DNA from: an uncultured Acidobacteriota bacterium
GTDB lineage: Bacteria > Acidobacteriota > Terriglobia > Bryobacterales > Bryobacteraceae
Length of the DNA stretch: 51,502 nt
Assembly: GCA_902825945.1 (NCBI GenBank)
Contig: CADECY010000035.1
Coordinates: 1 to 51,502, forward strand
Direction: 5' to 3'
Of the stretch, positions 16,219 through 25,384 are shown piece after piece. Each line of letters begins with the position of its first letter. The stretch's first letter is position 1. The translations under genes and the position numbers were made by a program. The notes under the pieces were generated by a model. It worked only from the letters and a program-made list of their open reading frames with translations, did no database searches and was not told the origin of the DNA.

Positions 16219-17718
16219 GTGCCGGCGGCGTTATTCCTCTCGGTCTTCCTGATCGCCGCCTGCGGGCTCATTTATGAGCTGATCGCGGGAACGCTCGCCA
16301 GCTATCTGCTCGGCGATAGCGTCCTGCAGTTTTCCACCGTCATCGGCAGCTACCTGTTCGCGATGGGAATCGGGAGCTGGCTGTCGCGATTCATCAAGGG
16401 AGGCCTGGTCGCCCGCTTCATCGAAATCGAAGTGATGGTGGGCTTGGTGGGGGGCTTCTCCTCCGCGTTGCTGTTCCTGGTGTTCGCCTGGGCTCCGGGT
16501 GCGTTCCGGTTCACACTGTACGCGCTGGTGGTGCTGGTGGGAACTCTCGTCGGACTCGAAATCCCGCTTCTCATGCGGATTCTCAAAGAGAGGCTCCGCT
16601 TCGAGGAACTCGTCTCGAACGTTCTGACGTTCGACTATCTCGGCGCCCTCGGCGCGTCGCTCCTGTTCCCGTTGTTCCTGGTGCCGCGCCTCGGACTCGT
16701 GCGCTCGGCGATGCTGTTCGGGATGCTGAACGCCGCCGTCGCACTGTGGTCCACCTATCTGTTCGCCGATCATTTGCGGCGCGTCTGGACCTCGCGCCTG
16801 CCCTGCCTGATCGTGCTCGCCGCGCTCTCCGCCGGCATGATCGGCGCCGATCGCATCACGTCGCTCTCCGAACAGAGTCTCTACACGGACGACGTGATTC
16901 TGTCGCGCAATACGCAATATCAGCGGATCGTGGTCACGCGCTGGCGCGACGATTTCCGCCTGTTCCTGAACGCGCACCTCCAGTTCAGCTCGCGCGACGA
17001 ATATCGCTACCACGAGGCTCTCGTGCATCCGTCCCTCGCCGCGCTCGGCTCACCCCGGCGCGCGCTCGTCCTTGGCGGAGGCGATGGAATGGCCGTCCGC
17101 GAGATCCTGCGCTATCCTTCGATCGAAGAGATCATCCTCGTCGATCTCGATTCGGAGATGACGGGCCTGTTCCGCGATCATCCGGAATTGTCGCGATTGA
17201 ATTCAGGCTCGCTGCGATCGCCGAAGGTCAAGATCGTCAATCACGATGCCTTCGTCTGGCTCTACGAAACGCCCGGAATCTTCGATGCCGTGATCATCGA
17301 TTTTCCCGATCCCACCAACTTCTCGCTCGGCAAGCTCTACTCGACCACGTTCTATCGCGAACTCGCGCGCCACGTGCGCGAAGGCGGATTCGTCAGCGTG
17401 CAGTCGACCTCGCCGATGTTCGCCCGCCAAAGCTACTGGTGCATCGTCGAGACCATGCGCGCCGCCGGATGGAAGACGCACCCATATCATGTGTACGTGC
17501 CCTCGTTCGGCGAATGGGGCTTCGTGCTCGCGTCGAAGTCCGGGTACGAGCCGCCGGTGTCGGTCCCGGATGGCCTGCGATTCCTCACGGCCCGGGCTCT
17601 GCCGCCGATGTTCGACTTTCCGGCGGATATGGCGCGCGTCGATGCCGAGCCGAACCGGCTCAACGATCAGGTGCTCGTTCGCTACTACGAGCACGAGTGG
17701 AACCAGGTGTCGCGGTAG
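16219..17718 (+). CDS. speE: membrane-embedded spermidine synthase (polyamine aminopropyltransferase)
   Basis: 499 residues, start GTG 16219. The N-terminal part (about 1-205) has around seven hydrophobic helices. The C-terminal part (about 235-499) is the aminopropyltransferase: GGGDG at 286-290, VDLDSEM, NHDAFVWL, the IIDFPDP active-site loop and LYSTTFYRELARHVREGGF. It transfers the aminopropyl group of decarboxylated AdoMet to putrescine or a related amine; membrane-fused forms often sit in clusters with DUF350 and AdoMet decarboxylase. The last 59 bases overlap the convergent nuclease gene. No putrescine-forming enzyme is in the window. Confidence 0.87.
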   Translation: MPAALFLSVFLIAACGLIYELIAGTLASYLLGDSVLQFSTVIGSYLFAMGIGSWLSRFIKGGLVARFIEIEVMVGLVGGFSSALLFLVFAWAPGAFRFTLYALVVLVGTLVGLEIPLLMRILKERLRFEELVSNVLTFDYLGALGASLLFPLFLVPRLGLVRSAMLFGMLNAAVALWSTYLFADHLRRVWTSRLPCLIVLAALSAGMIGADRITSLSEQSLYTDDVILSRNTQYQRIVVTRWRDDFRLFLNAHLQFSSRDEYRYHEALVHPSLAALGSPRRALVLGGGDGMAVREILRYPSIEEIILVDLDSEMTGLFRDHPELSRLNSGSLRSPKVKIVNHDAFVWLYETPGIFDAVIIDFPDPTNFSLGKLYSTTFYRELARHVREGGFVSVQSTSPMFARQSYWCIVETMRAAGWKTHPYHVYVPSFGEWGFVLASKSGYEPPVSVPDGLRFLTARALPPMFDFPADMARVDAEPNRLNDQVLVRYYEHEWNQVSR

Positions 17719-20398
17719 GCAGCGCGAGGTAGACAACGGGTTGGTCGTGATCGGTCACGCGCCTCGGCGTAGCGGGGTCGTTGCGGTCGGTCTCCGGAAA
17801 GTCGGCGTTGGCGTGCGTGTAGAGGAATCGCGTGACTCGCTCCCGAGCCGCCGAATTGACCAGAACATGATCGAGCAGTTGCGCGATGCCGTCGAACACA
17901 TACGAGTAGCGCTCCTGGGGAGGCAGCGTGAGTGCGAGGTTGTCGAGATCCGGATCGACCAGATCCGGCGAGGCGAGCGTCACCTGATCCGGCGGAGCGG
18001 GCCGGCCGGAGATCGTGCCCATCACGTCGATGTAGCCGTCGCTGAACTCGAAGGCGTTGAAATCACCGATCGCGAGCAACGGTTCGCCCGGATGGTCGCG
18101 CATGCGTTGCTGAATTAGCCCGGCGAGGAACTCCGCTTGCGAACGGCGCTTCTCCCGGACACGCGCGCCAGCCACTGGATCGTCGACATCGTTGAGCGAC
18201 CGCAGATGGTTCACGATCACGGTGAGAGGAATCGAATCGCCTACCGCGGCCCGCAACAGTAGCGGTGGACGATCGTTGAACTCCTCCGTCTTTCCGTGCT
18301 GCGAGACCTCGAGCAACCCCACGCGCGCCGCGTTCACGAGAAATCCGACATCGATTCCGCCTGGATCGTTGCCCTCTTCGAGCAGCGCGATGTAGTCCGT
18401 GCCTGGGGCGTGCTGCGTCACGGTGGCGGCCAACTCCTGCAGCACGGTGAGGTTCTCGGCTTCCTGCACGCCGATGATGTCGGGCAGCCCGAGCACGTCG
18501 CGAATCAAGAGAGCTGTCTTGGCGAGCCTTCGCAGATACGCGAAGCGATTGACCACCGGCTCGCCGATCGAGGGATCATTGCGATCGTCGAACAGGCGCT
18601 GGAGGTTGAGCGAAGAGACCGTAATCTCTCCCGGCGCTCGTAAAGGAGCTGATGACGCGCGAACCTCGCCCTCGACGGCCGGCTCAGAATCGGCGACGAT
18701 CGTGTACGTGCGAAATCCGTAGTCGAGGACTCCGGTCAGGTTTCGTACCACGTGCCCCACCGCCACCGTCGCGCCCGAGGCGACCCGCAGGCGTTCCGGA
18801 TTGCCATCGAATCGCGGAATCGTCGCGGGCGCCCCCGCTGGCAGCGGATCGGGCACGGCGAGACCGGGCTCGCGAAACGGCCGCGCGAGGCCGTCGATCA
18901 CACCGAAGAAGAGGCCGTTGGGTCTCGCGGTGGCATTCGTCTCATTGATCGAGCCGAGCGAAGGTCCCACCACGCGCAAGGCCTCGACGCTCACGCGCAT
19001 GCCCTCGAACGGTTCGAGCCCGGTCGTGCTCGCATCGATCGTGACCGGATCCGGCAGCATTCCGCCGGTCGCGAGCACAACAGAAATCGTCGCGTTCGTG
19101 ATCTGGGTGAGCGGCGATTGAAACGGATCGGCGGCCGGAATGAACTCGCTCACCGTTCCCGATACGCAGACTTCGTTGCCGATCGCCGCCCGCGCCGGAA
19201 GCATGGAGCCCGTGAACACGAAGATACCGTCCGATGTCGCGGGATCGTCATCGCCTCCCCCCGATTGCAGGAAGTAGCCATTCGATTTGCGCGCGGTCAC
19301 GATCCCGGAAGTGGTCACCGTCATTCCAACCAGTGGAGACGCGGCACCCGGTCCCTGAATCGCCGAAATCGAATGCGACACGGAGCATCCAGAGGCTGAG
19401 TCGTCATCGAGGATCGTCCCGGCACCGGTGCCCTTCGCGATCACGAATCCGGTACCGGCAGGCACATCGACGAAGAACGCCTCATCGGGTTCGGCAACCG
19501 TATCGCCCCGAACCTGGACGGTGATCAGTCCATCGCGTGCGCCGGCGGGAATCGCAACGCCTACACGCGAGGGCGATACGTAGTCTTCGCCCGATTTCGC
19601 TGTTCCATCCCGAAGCGTGGCGAAGACCGCCACTCCGCTTGGACCCGCAGGCTCCGACAAACGCAACGGAAACCGGAACTCCGTCACACCCGAGTTCCCC
19701 TCGAAAGCTGTCACATCCCCGATCGACAATGCTGGCAGTGAACTGGCAGTCAGGCGGAAATCGTCGATGGCGAGTCCATCGTCCGCGCCCGCGATGTCGA
19801 AGTCGGTCCAGCGAATCCAGAACTGCTCGCCGTCCTCGATCTCGAGTCCGGCGATCGTATGTGCAAGGGGCGTCAGAAACGCGGGGCCATTCCCGTTCAC
19901 CGCGCCCGCGGCGGTGCGGATCGTGGGCGAGCGGAAGTCGAGCTCGTCGACTTCGACCGGCTCTCCAAACTCCTCTTCGGAAAGTCCAACCGCGCCCGGA
20001 CCGATTTGAAAATCCAGCCGGTCGGCCGCGCCCCGATTTGCCACTCCCGCGCGCCACATTTCTCCCTGGTAGGAAATCGTGACCGATGTCAGCCGATTAC
20101 CGGTGGCGTTGACGAAGCAGGCACCGATCGCCGGAATCAGCGTGCCGCTGCGGAGCGTGCCGAATGCGCGCTCCGAGCTGCTGGCGGCACCGAAAGAATA
20201 TACGTCGCCCGAGCCGTCGGATCCGTCGCTCGCGAAAGCCGCGCCATCGTTCCGCACGCTCGTTCCCGATTCGCGAAGGTACCAGCCGGCGGGTGGCACG
20301 GAGCCCATGCCGTCGAAGTTCTGCTCGTATGTTTGATCAGCCCGCTCGATCGGAATGCACTGCGCAGAAGCGATCGCGGCGGCGGCCAACCAGAGCAC
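17660..20398 (-). CDS. secreted multidomain nuclease (Calx-beta plus endonuclease/exonuclease/phosphatase)
   Basis: About 912 residues. A hydrophobic leader ends at ASAQC. A lectin-like beta domain (20-240) is followed by a Calx-beta domain (about 250-335: SIGDVTAFEGNSGVTEF, SGEDYVSP, VRGDTVAEPDEAFFV), an OB-like nuclease region (about 345-590), then an endonuclease/exonuclease/phosphatase domain (about 600-890) with SSLNLQRLF, GVQEAENL, VIVNHLRSL, IGDFNAFE and LLDHVLVN. It resembles ExeM-type extracellular DNases. I start at GTG 20398 (TAGTG overlap with the TPR gene); ATG 20476 would give a basic n-region for the signal peptide but overlaps the TPR gene by 79 bases. The 3' end overlaps speE convergently. 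Confidence 0.8.
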   Translation of the reverse strand: MLWLAAAAIASAQCIPIERADQTYEQNFDGMGSVPPAGWYLRESGTSVRNDGAAFASDGSDGSGDVYSFGAASSSERAFGTLRSGTLIPAIGACFVNATGNRLTSVTISYQGEMWRAGVANRGAADRLDFQIGPGAVGLSEEEFGEPVEVDELDFRSPTIRTAAGAVNGNGPAFLTPLAHTIAGLEIEDGEQFWIRWTDFDIAGADDGLAIDDFRLTASSLPALSIGDVTAFEGNSGVTEFRFPLRLSEPAGPSGVAVFATLRDGTAKSGEDYVSPSRVGVAIPAGARDGLITVQVRGDTVAEPDEAFFVDVPAGTGFVIAKGTGAGTILDDDSASGCSVSHSISAIQGPGAASPLVGMTVTTSGIVTARKSNGYFLQSGGGDDDPATSDGIFVFTGSMLPARAAIGNEVCVSGTVSEFIPAADPFQSPLTQITNATISVVLATGGMLPDPVTIDASTTGLEPFEGMRVSVEALRVVGPSLGSINETNATARPNGLFFGVIDGLARPFREPGLAVPDPLPAGAPATIPRFDGNPERLRVASGATVAVGHVVRNLTGVLDYGFRTYTIVADSEPAVEGEVRASSAPLRAPGEITVSSLNLQRLFDDRNDPSIGEPVVNRFAYLRRLAKTALLIRDVLGLPDIIGVQEAENLTVLQELAATVTQHAPGTDYIALLEEGNDPGGIDVGFLVNAARVGLLEVSQHGKTEEFNDRPPLLLRAAVGDSIPLTVIVNHLRSLNDVDDPVAGARVREKRRSQAEFLAGLIQQRMRDHPGEPLLAIGDFNAFEFSDGYIDVMGTISGRPAPPDQVTLASPDLVDPDLDNLALTLPPQERYSYVFDGIAQLLDHVLVNSAARERVTRFLYTHANADFPETDRNDPATPRRVTDHDQPVVYLALPTATPGSTRARSSERAPDR

Positions 20399-21570
20399 TA
20401 CACGCGCTTGAATGGGCTTCGCAGGTACTGCTCGCTCTCCTTGGCGCGATACGAACCCGGAGCATAGGCGATGCATTTTCGATAAGCCTCCAAAGCCTTG
20501 GCGCGGTCACCCTTCAGGTCATACGTCTGCCCGAGCCTCATCCACGCCGTCGATCCCGTGTTCGGGTCGAGATCGTTCGCCACGCGCGTGACCTGCAGGA
20601 ATCCCGCAAGCGCCGCGTCGAGTTCCCTGTACCAGAACTGGATCGTCGAGCGGAAGTAGATCACCTTCTCCATCGGCAGCGTCTTGTAGCCCGGCGAACC
20701 GGCGAGCTTCAGCTTCTCCACCGCCGCCACGGCGGCGAGCGCCTTCTCTTTGTTTCCGAGGTCGGCGTGCATCTGTGCGAGTTCCAGCCGGAACAGGTAG
20801 TTCCGCGGGAATCGCCGGATCAGTTCGTCGAGCAGTGGCACGGCCTCCGCTGCACGCCGCTCGCGGCGATAAACGGTGGCGAGCAGAATCGCGGCGTCCC
20901 AGCGGTTGTTCTCGCCGTTCGCGTAGACCTGTTGGAGCGTCTTGATCCCCTGCTCCTTGCTTCCGCGAAAACCCGCGACAAATCCGAGCATGCGGTAATG
21001 CCACGGCAGGCCGCCCACGATGTATTCGTGAACGCCTTGCGTCATGCGCGCGTCGGTGAACGACGGATCGATCGTGGTCGCATGATTGTGCGCCTTGCGC
21101 GAATTGGTTGCGTCCCGCAGTGCGTCGATCCAGGCCTTGCGGACCAGAAAGCTGTAGTTGGCACGAAGCCCGTAGGACACGCCCTGAGCATAGAGTGCCT
21201 CCTTATCGGAAGCATTGCGCGCCAGCCTCTCCTGTGAAAGCCGTAGCGCGTTCGAGATCGCCTGATCGAAGTCGCGCGAATCCCGCGGCGAAGGCTCCAT
21301 TTTCTGCCTCCGCAGAAACGCGTTGCCGCCGGTGACCAATTCCGTTTCGAGGGCGCCTGCGTGCAACATGGCGCGATACAGGATCGTCTGCGCCACGCGG
21401 TTGTGTGCGTCCGGCGAATTGGCGTTCGCCTGCTGATACTGGACGAAAACCGTGAGCGCTTCGTCGAATTCGAGGTTGTAGAAATGTTCGAATCCACGCG
21501 CCGCCTCGGCGTCGATCGCCGCTCCGCGCAAGGCCGCGCTGCAAACCACGAGCGCGAATAGCCGCCTCAT
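20398..21570 (-). CDS. secreted tetratricopeptide repeat protein
   Basis: 390 residues with a signal peptide (MRRLFALVVCSAALRGAA). TPR-like helical pairs run through it: FEHFYNLEFDEALTVFVQYQQ near the start, KEALYAQGVSYGLRANYSFL, NNRWDAAILLATVYRRERRAAEAVPLLDELI (split here), and a clear C-terminal TPR with AWMRLGQTYDLKGDRAKALEAYRKC. It probably acts as a periplasmic scaffold; no enzyme motif is seen. The start ATG 21570 overlaps the AsmA stop (ATGA), and its TAG overlaps the nuclease GTG, so it sits inside a coupled operon. Confidence 0.8.
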   Translation of the reverse strand: MRRLFALVVCSAALRGAAIDAEAARGFEHFYNLEFDEALTVFVQYQQANANSPDAHNRVAQTILYRAMLHAGALETELVTGGNAFLRRQKMEPSPRDSRDFDQAISNALRLSQERLARNASDKEALYAQGVSYGLRANYSFLVRKAWIDALRDATNSRKAHNHATTIDPSFTDARMTQGVHEYIVGGLPWHYRMLGFVAGFRGSKEQGIKTLQQVYANGENNRWDAAILLATVYRRERRAAEAVPLLDELIRRFPRNYLFRLELAQMHADLGNKEKALAAVAAVEKLKLAGSPGYKTLPMEKVIYFRSTIQFWYRELDAALAGFLQVTRVANDLDPNTGSTAWMRLGQTYDLKGDRAKALEAYRKCIAYAPGSYRAKESEQYLRSPFKRV

Positions 21571-23924
21571 TGCGGCTGCAACTCGAGCAGCAAGCCCGAC
21601 ATTCGCCCGGCCAGCCGAAGCTGCTTCTGCGTGTTGGTCAGGTCGATTACCAGGCGCCCTTCGGCGCCCGAGTTCGCCTGGCCCTGATAAGTGTCGGCTC
21701 CCGACGCAACTTCCATTCCGCGTACCTGCAGGCGTGACGCCGCCGATCCAGTCCATGTGTAGGAACCGCTGGCCAAGCGCCACTCGGCGCCTGGCGCGAT
21801 CGTCACGTCCACCGCGCGGAACGTTCCGTTCAATCGCAGCCGCGCAAGCGTTTCCGCGCCGAAGCCCGACGTCTCCGCGGTCCCCGGCGCGTCGAGCCGT
21901 CCTTCCTGCCACTTCATTCCCTTCATGTCGAAGCGGGCCTTGTACGAAGGCTCCGCGCCCGACAGGTCCGCCGAAACCACACTCGCGAACTCGCCGTCGT
22001 TGATCGTTCCCTTCCAGTCCTTGACGTCGAGCCTGGCACCTTTCCAATCGACTCGCGCCACCGAATTCTCCAATCGATATTCGCCGATCATCAACTTCCC
22101 GATGCGCAACTCGCCTTCCATTTTTCTACCCTTCAGCCATACGGGCACCGGAGCCGCCCGCCGCAGCGTGCGATCGATCAGCCCCTGGCGCTTGGGAAAC
22201 GCGATGCTCACCAACGGCTCGAGAGCACCGATCGGTGCTTCGGCAACGGTCAACCGGAATCGCGTGGGAACCTTCGCGGCCGGATCGTGATCCACCGAGC
22301 CCGCGACAGCGAGCTCACCGATCTTGCCCTCGAGCTTGCGAATCGCCATCGCGGCGCCGCGAACGGAAACGAGGGCCGACGCAGCGCGCAGCGGAGCCGG
22401 CAGTTCATCGAATGCGGCCGTCAGGCCGCTGACAGCGACGTCCACCGTCCAGCGCGGCGACTCGTCCGTGACTTGCCGCAGATGGAACGAACCCTGCACC
22501 GTGCCGCTCTCCGCGCGATCAAGGACCGCTGGTAGCGGCCCTCCAGCGAGCACGCGCCAAAGCGGCTTCAGATCGGCGAGCGGAATCGGTGCGGTCTGCA
22601 GGCGCACCTCGCGGTCACCGGACTCGGCGTCATACCGCGCCTGCACCGCCGCCAGCTTCTTACCCTCACCCAGTTCGACGACCGTGGGATTCAGCCGGAA
22701 GTCACGGCCGGACACCGCGACCGAGGCTTCAGCGAAGCGGATCGGCCGAGAGCCTTCCACCGGCAGCGATCCCTCGCGGGCAACGATCGTACCCTGTACT
22801 CCTCCGGATCGCGTGAATCCCAAGGCACCGTTCACGCTTCCTTCCGAAGGAACATCGGCCGGGATACTCACTCCAGTCTCGACGAGCAGAGATCGCAGCG
22901 ATGCCAGTGGCACGCGATTGGCGGTCAGCAGCATCGCCCAGGCCGGCTGCGACAACAGCCGCGTGGCGCGAACGCGAAAGGAAAGTGGCATCGGCTGATT
23001 GGCGGGCGCGGCCGTCTCGAGACGCAGTTCCTGACCCGGCAAGTCGAGCTTTCCGCGGAGTTGCAGCCCCCAACTGGCGCCACCCGGCAACAGTGAACTG
23101 AATCGGCCCACGTCGTCGAGCTCGAGTTTGCCCTCGATCGCGATCGCCGATAGCGGACCCGACAACCGAAGCCGCGACGTGACGAATCCGCCGAGTCCGA
23201 TGCCGCGTCCCTCGAGCATCGTCATGATCTCGGAGATCGCCGCGCGCTCGGAATTGAGGCTCAACTCGATCGTGCTCTCGGCGCCGCTCGATCGGCCCAG
23301 TTGGAGCATGCCGCGTCCGGAGAGCCGTCCCATCGCGCGCGCGGAGCGGTCCGTGCGAGCCGGCTCGCCCTCGAACTTGATCCCGAACCGGTCCGGTGAA
23401 GACGAGTCGGCCTCGACCGTGAGATCGGTCCCGTCGAGGTACAAGACGGACTTCGTGTCGCCCGACTTGAAGTTCAGCCGCCCGTTGGTGATCTCGATCG
23501 CGGGCAGCGTCGCGCCGCTCGTCTTCGAGACGAGGGCGTGATCGAGAAAAGGCTGAAAGTTCCACGGCGCGCCGGGATGCTTCATCAGATTGATGTGCGG
23601 CTCGTCCATCTGGATGCCCGCCAGATCCACGCGGCCCGCTAGCAGATGCAGCAGCGACACGCGGAAGGTGAGTTCACTCACCCAGGCGAAGGGCTCCACG
23701 CCGACCGACGGATGTTCGTGGATGTAGACGTTCTCGATCGCGAACCCAGGCCGCGGAAGGAGCGAGTACGAGATCGCGCCCTTGATCTCGACCTTGCGGC
23801 CGAGCGAGGCTTCGAGCCCGCGATGGATCGAGGACCGGAACAGTTCGGCCTGAAATAGGCGAGACAGGCCGTAGCCAGCCGCGCCAACCGCGGCGAGCGC
23901 GATGAGTGCCCGGCGCCCGGTCAT
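21567..23924 (-). CDS. AsmA-family envelope protein
   Basis: 785 residues. An N-terminal membrane anchor (ALIALAAVGAAGYGLSRLF, residues 5-23) is followed by the AsmA pattern: GRKVEIKGAISYSLLPRPGFAIENVYI, the LLAGRVDLAGIQMDEPHINL strand block, and a C-terminal repeat-rich beta region with VARVDWKGARLDVKDWKGTI and LARLRLNGTFRAVDVTI. AsmA-like proteins form beta-groove bridges implicated in phospholipid transport or outer-membrane assembly. It overlaps the MocA-like gene upstream and the TPR gene downstream by four bases each. Confidence 0.8.
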   Translation of the reverse strand: MTGRRALIALAAVGAAGYGLSRLFQAELFRSSIHRGLEASLGRKVEIKGAISYSLLPRPGFAIENVYIHEHPSVGVEPFAWVSELTFRVSLLHLLAGRVDLAGIQMDEPHINLMKHPGAPWNFQPFLDHALVSKTSGATLPAIEITNGRLNFKSGDTKSVLYLDGTDLTVEADSSSPDRFGIKFEGEPARTDRSARAMGRLSGRGMLQLGRSSGAESTIELSLNSERAAISEIMTMLEGRGIGLGGFVTSRLRLSGPLSAIAIEGKLELDDVGRFSSLLPGGASWGLQLRGKLDLPGQELRLETAAPANQPMPLSFRVRATRLLSQPAWAMLLTANRVPLASLRSLLVETGVSIPADVPSEGSVNGALGFTRSGGVQGTIVAREGSLPVEGSRPIRFAEASVAVSGRDFRLNPTVVELGEGKKLAAVQARYDAESGDREVRLQTAPIPLADLKPLWRVLAGGPLPAVLDRAESGTVQGSFHLRQVTDESPRWTVDVAVSGLTAAFDELPAPLRAASALVSVRGAAMAIRKLEGKIGELAVAGSVDHDPAAKVPTRFRLTVAEAPIGALEPLVSIAFPKRQGLIDRTLRRAAPVPVWLKGRKMEGELRIGKLMIGEYRLENSVARVDWKGARLDVKDWKGTINDGEFASVVSADLSGAEPSYKARFDMKGMKWQEGRLDAPGTAETSGFGAETLARLRLNGTFRAVDVTIAPGAEWRLASGSYTWTGSAASRLQVRGMEVASGADTYQGQANSGAEGRLVIDLTNTQKQLRLAGRMSGLLLELQPQ

Positions 23925-24505
23925 GCCGAAAGCTCCTCGTAGTCTCGCGGAGTGTCGATGTCGTTCACCGCGCCAGCGTCATCCACGGGAATCCTGTCCA
24001 CGCGCGCCTCGTTGGCCGCGATGACGGACTTGGGCGAACCGCCGGTATCGAGATCGAGGAACTCCGCCGCGAGCGAGTTGGGACAGACCACGGGATGTCC
24101 GTTGCGGCCGGTGTGAACGGGAATGCAGATCCTCGAAGCGCCGCTCGCGCGGAAGCGATCGAGCAAGGTCCGCACGGTCCCTTCGCTGACGGCCGGGAGG
24201 TCCACCGGCGTGAACAGAAACCCGTCGAGCCCCGGCGGGAGAGCGCGCAGCCCGCATTGCAGCGACGAGAGCATCCCGCGCTCCGGCGCCGGATTCGCGG
24301 CGGCGATCACACGCTGAGAGGGATCGATCGACTCACGCACCGCATCGGCGTGATAGCCGAGCACGGCGATCACCGGATCGCAGAATCGCGAATAGAGTCC
24401 CACCAGGCCGTTGAGAAAAGTACCGCCTCGATACCGCAATGTTGCTTTCGGCTTGCCCATCCGGGACGACGCACCGGCCGCGAGAATGATCGCGCCCACC
24501 GTCAC
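23921..24505 (-). CDS. MobA/MocA-like nucleotidyltransferase
   Basis: 194 residues. The signature LAAGASSRMGKPKATLRY at the N-terminus and the FTPVDLPAVSEGTVRTLL region with its metal-binding Asp mark a MocA-type NTP transferase, which joins CTP or GTP to molybdopterin. A GHPVVCPN segment (family GHP motif) and the INDIDTPRDYEEL ending (family D-T-P-x-D) are also present. Its partner is the upstream xdhC: XdhC and MocA together mature the cofactor of molybdenum hydroxylases. No molybdenum hydroxylase subunit is in the window. Start GTG 24505 in a GTGA overlap. Confidence 0.83.
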   Translation of the reverse strand: MTVGAIILAAGASSRMGKPKATLRYRGGTFLNGLVGLYSRFCDPVIAVLGYHADAVRESIDPSQRVIAAANPAPERGMLSSLQCGLRALPPGLDGFLFTPVDLPAVSEGTVRTLLDRFRASGASRICIPVHTGRNGHPVVCPNSLAAEFLDLDTGGSPKSVIAANEARVDRIPVDDAGAVNDIDTPRDYEELSA

Positions 24506-25341
24506 CGGAGGACGGCCGGCCTTAATTCCGGGTTGACGTAAATCGACTTCGAGACCGATCGCCAGGGCGACTCGGCGTTACGCCTCACCGCGATCATTTC
24601 GGCAACCACCGATACCGCGATCTCTTCTGGACTCACCGCGCCGATCTCGAGCCCCATCGGAGCATGCAGCCGGTCAAACGCCTCGGCCGGAATGCCGCTC
24701 TTCACCAGTTCCTTCATGACGCCGAGCGTCTTGCGCTTGCTGCCGATCATCGACACGTATCGCGCCGGAGTGCGAATCGCCCATTCGAGCACGCGCATGT
24801 CGTCACGATGGCCGCGCGTGACGATGATCAAGTAGCTCGAATGGTTGATATCGAGCTTCTCGAACACCTTCTCGTAGCAGTCCGCGTAGACCTCGTCCGC
24901 TTCGGGAAACCGTTCGCGATTGGCGAACTGCTCGCGGTCGTCGATGATCACGGTGGCAAAACCCGCGAGCGAGGCGATTTTGGAGAGGCTCTTCGAAACA
25001 TGGCCCGCGCCGAAGATGTAGGCACGGGGCTGCGGAATGACCGGCTCCACGAAGACGTTCAACTGACCTCCACATATCAGACCGTTGTCGTAGGCCGCGT
25101 CCTGCCCGAGGGAAAACGTCAGATGCTTGGGCTGTTCGGTCTCGATTACCTCCCGCGCGGCGTTCCAGACCTCGGCTTCCACGCATCCGCCGCCCACGGT
25201 ACCCGCCATCGAGCCGTCCTCGCGCACCAGTAGTTTGGCGCTCTCATAGCTCGGAATCGAGCCGTTGACCTGCACGATCGTCGCGACCGCGCACTTCTGA
25301 CCGGACCGGCGCAACCGCACGATCTCGTCGTAGATGTCCAT
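24502..25341 (-). CDS. xdhC: XdhC/CoxI family molybdenum-cofactor insertion protein
   Basis: 279 residues. The N-terminal XdhC_CoxI domain (CAVATIVQVNGSIPSYESAKLLV, MAGTVGGGCVEAEVW) is followed by a Rossmann domain with YIFGAGHVSKSLSKIASLAG and VIIDDRE, and the C-terminal GSKRKTLGVMKEL region. XdhC binds and inserts sulfurated molybdenum cofactor into xanthine dehydrogenase-type enzymes. I start at ATG 25341 (MDIYDEIVRLRRSG); ATG 25368 is also open. First gene of the operon xdhC, MocA-like, AsmA, TPR, nuclease. The functional mix of the operon is unusual. Confidence 0.85.
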   Translation of the reverse strand: MDIYDEIVRLRRSGQKCAVATIVQVNGSIPSYESAKLLVREDGSMAGTVGGGCVEAEVWNAAREVIETEQPKHLTFSLGQDAAYDNGLICGGQLNVFVEPVIPQPRAYIFGAGHVSKSLSKIASLAGFATVIIDDREQFANRERFPEADEVYADCYEKVFEKLDINHSSYLIIVTRGHRDDMRVLEWAIRTPARYVSMIGSKRKTLGVMKELVKSGIPAEAFDRLHAPMGLEIGAVSPEEIAVSVVAEMIAVRRNAESPWRSVSKSIYVNPELRPAVLR

Positions 25342-25384
25342 CAATGAAATTATTGCGCGACACGGCACGGCCGCGCACGCGAGT

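Noticed and set aside
23921..25341. Selenium-dependent molybdenum hydroxylase system (XdhC and MocA next to a selenoprotein-containing region)
   Set aside because: No YqeB-like, SelD or hydroxylase gene is in the window, so the link is only suggestive.
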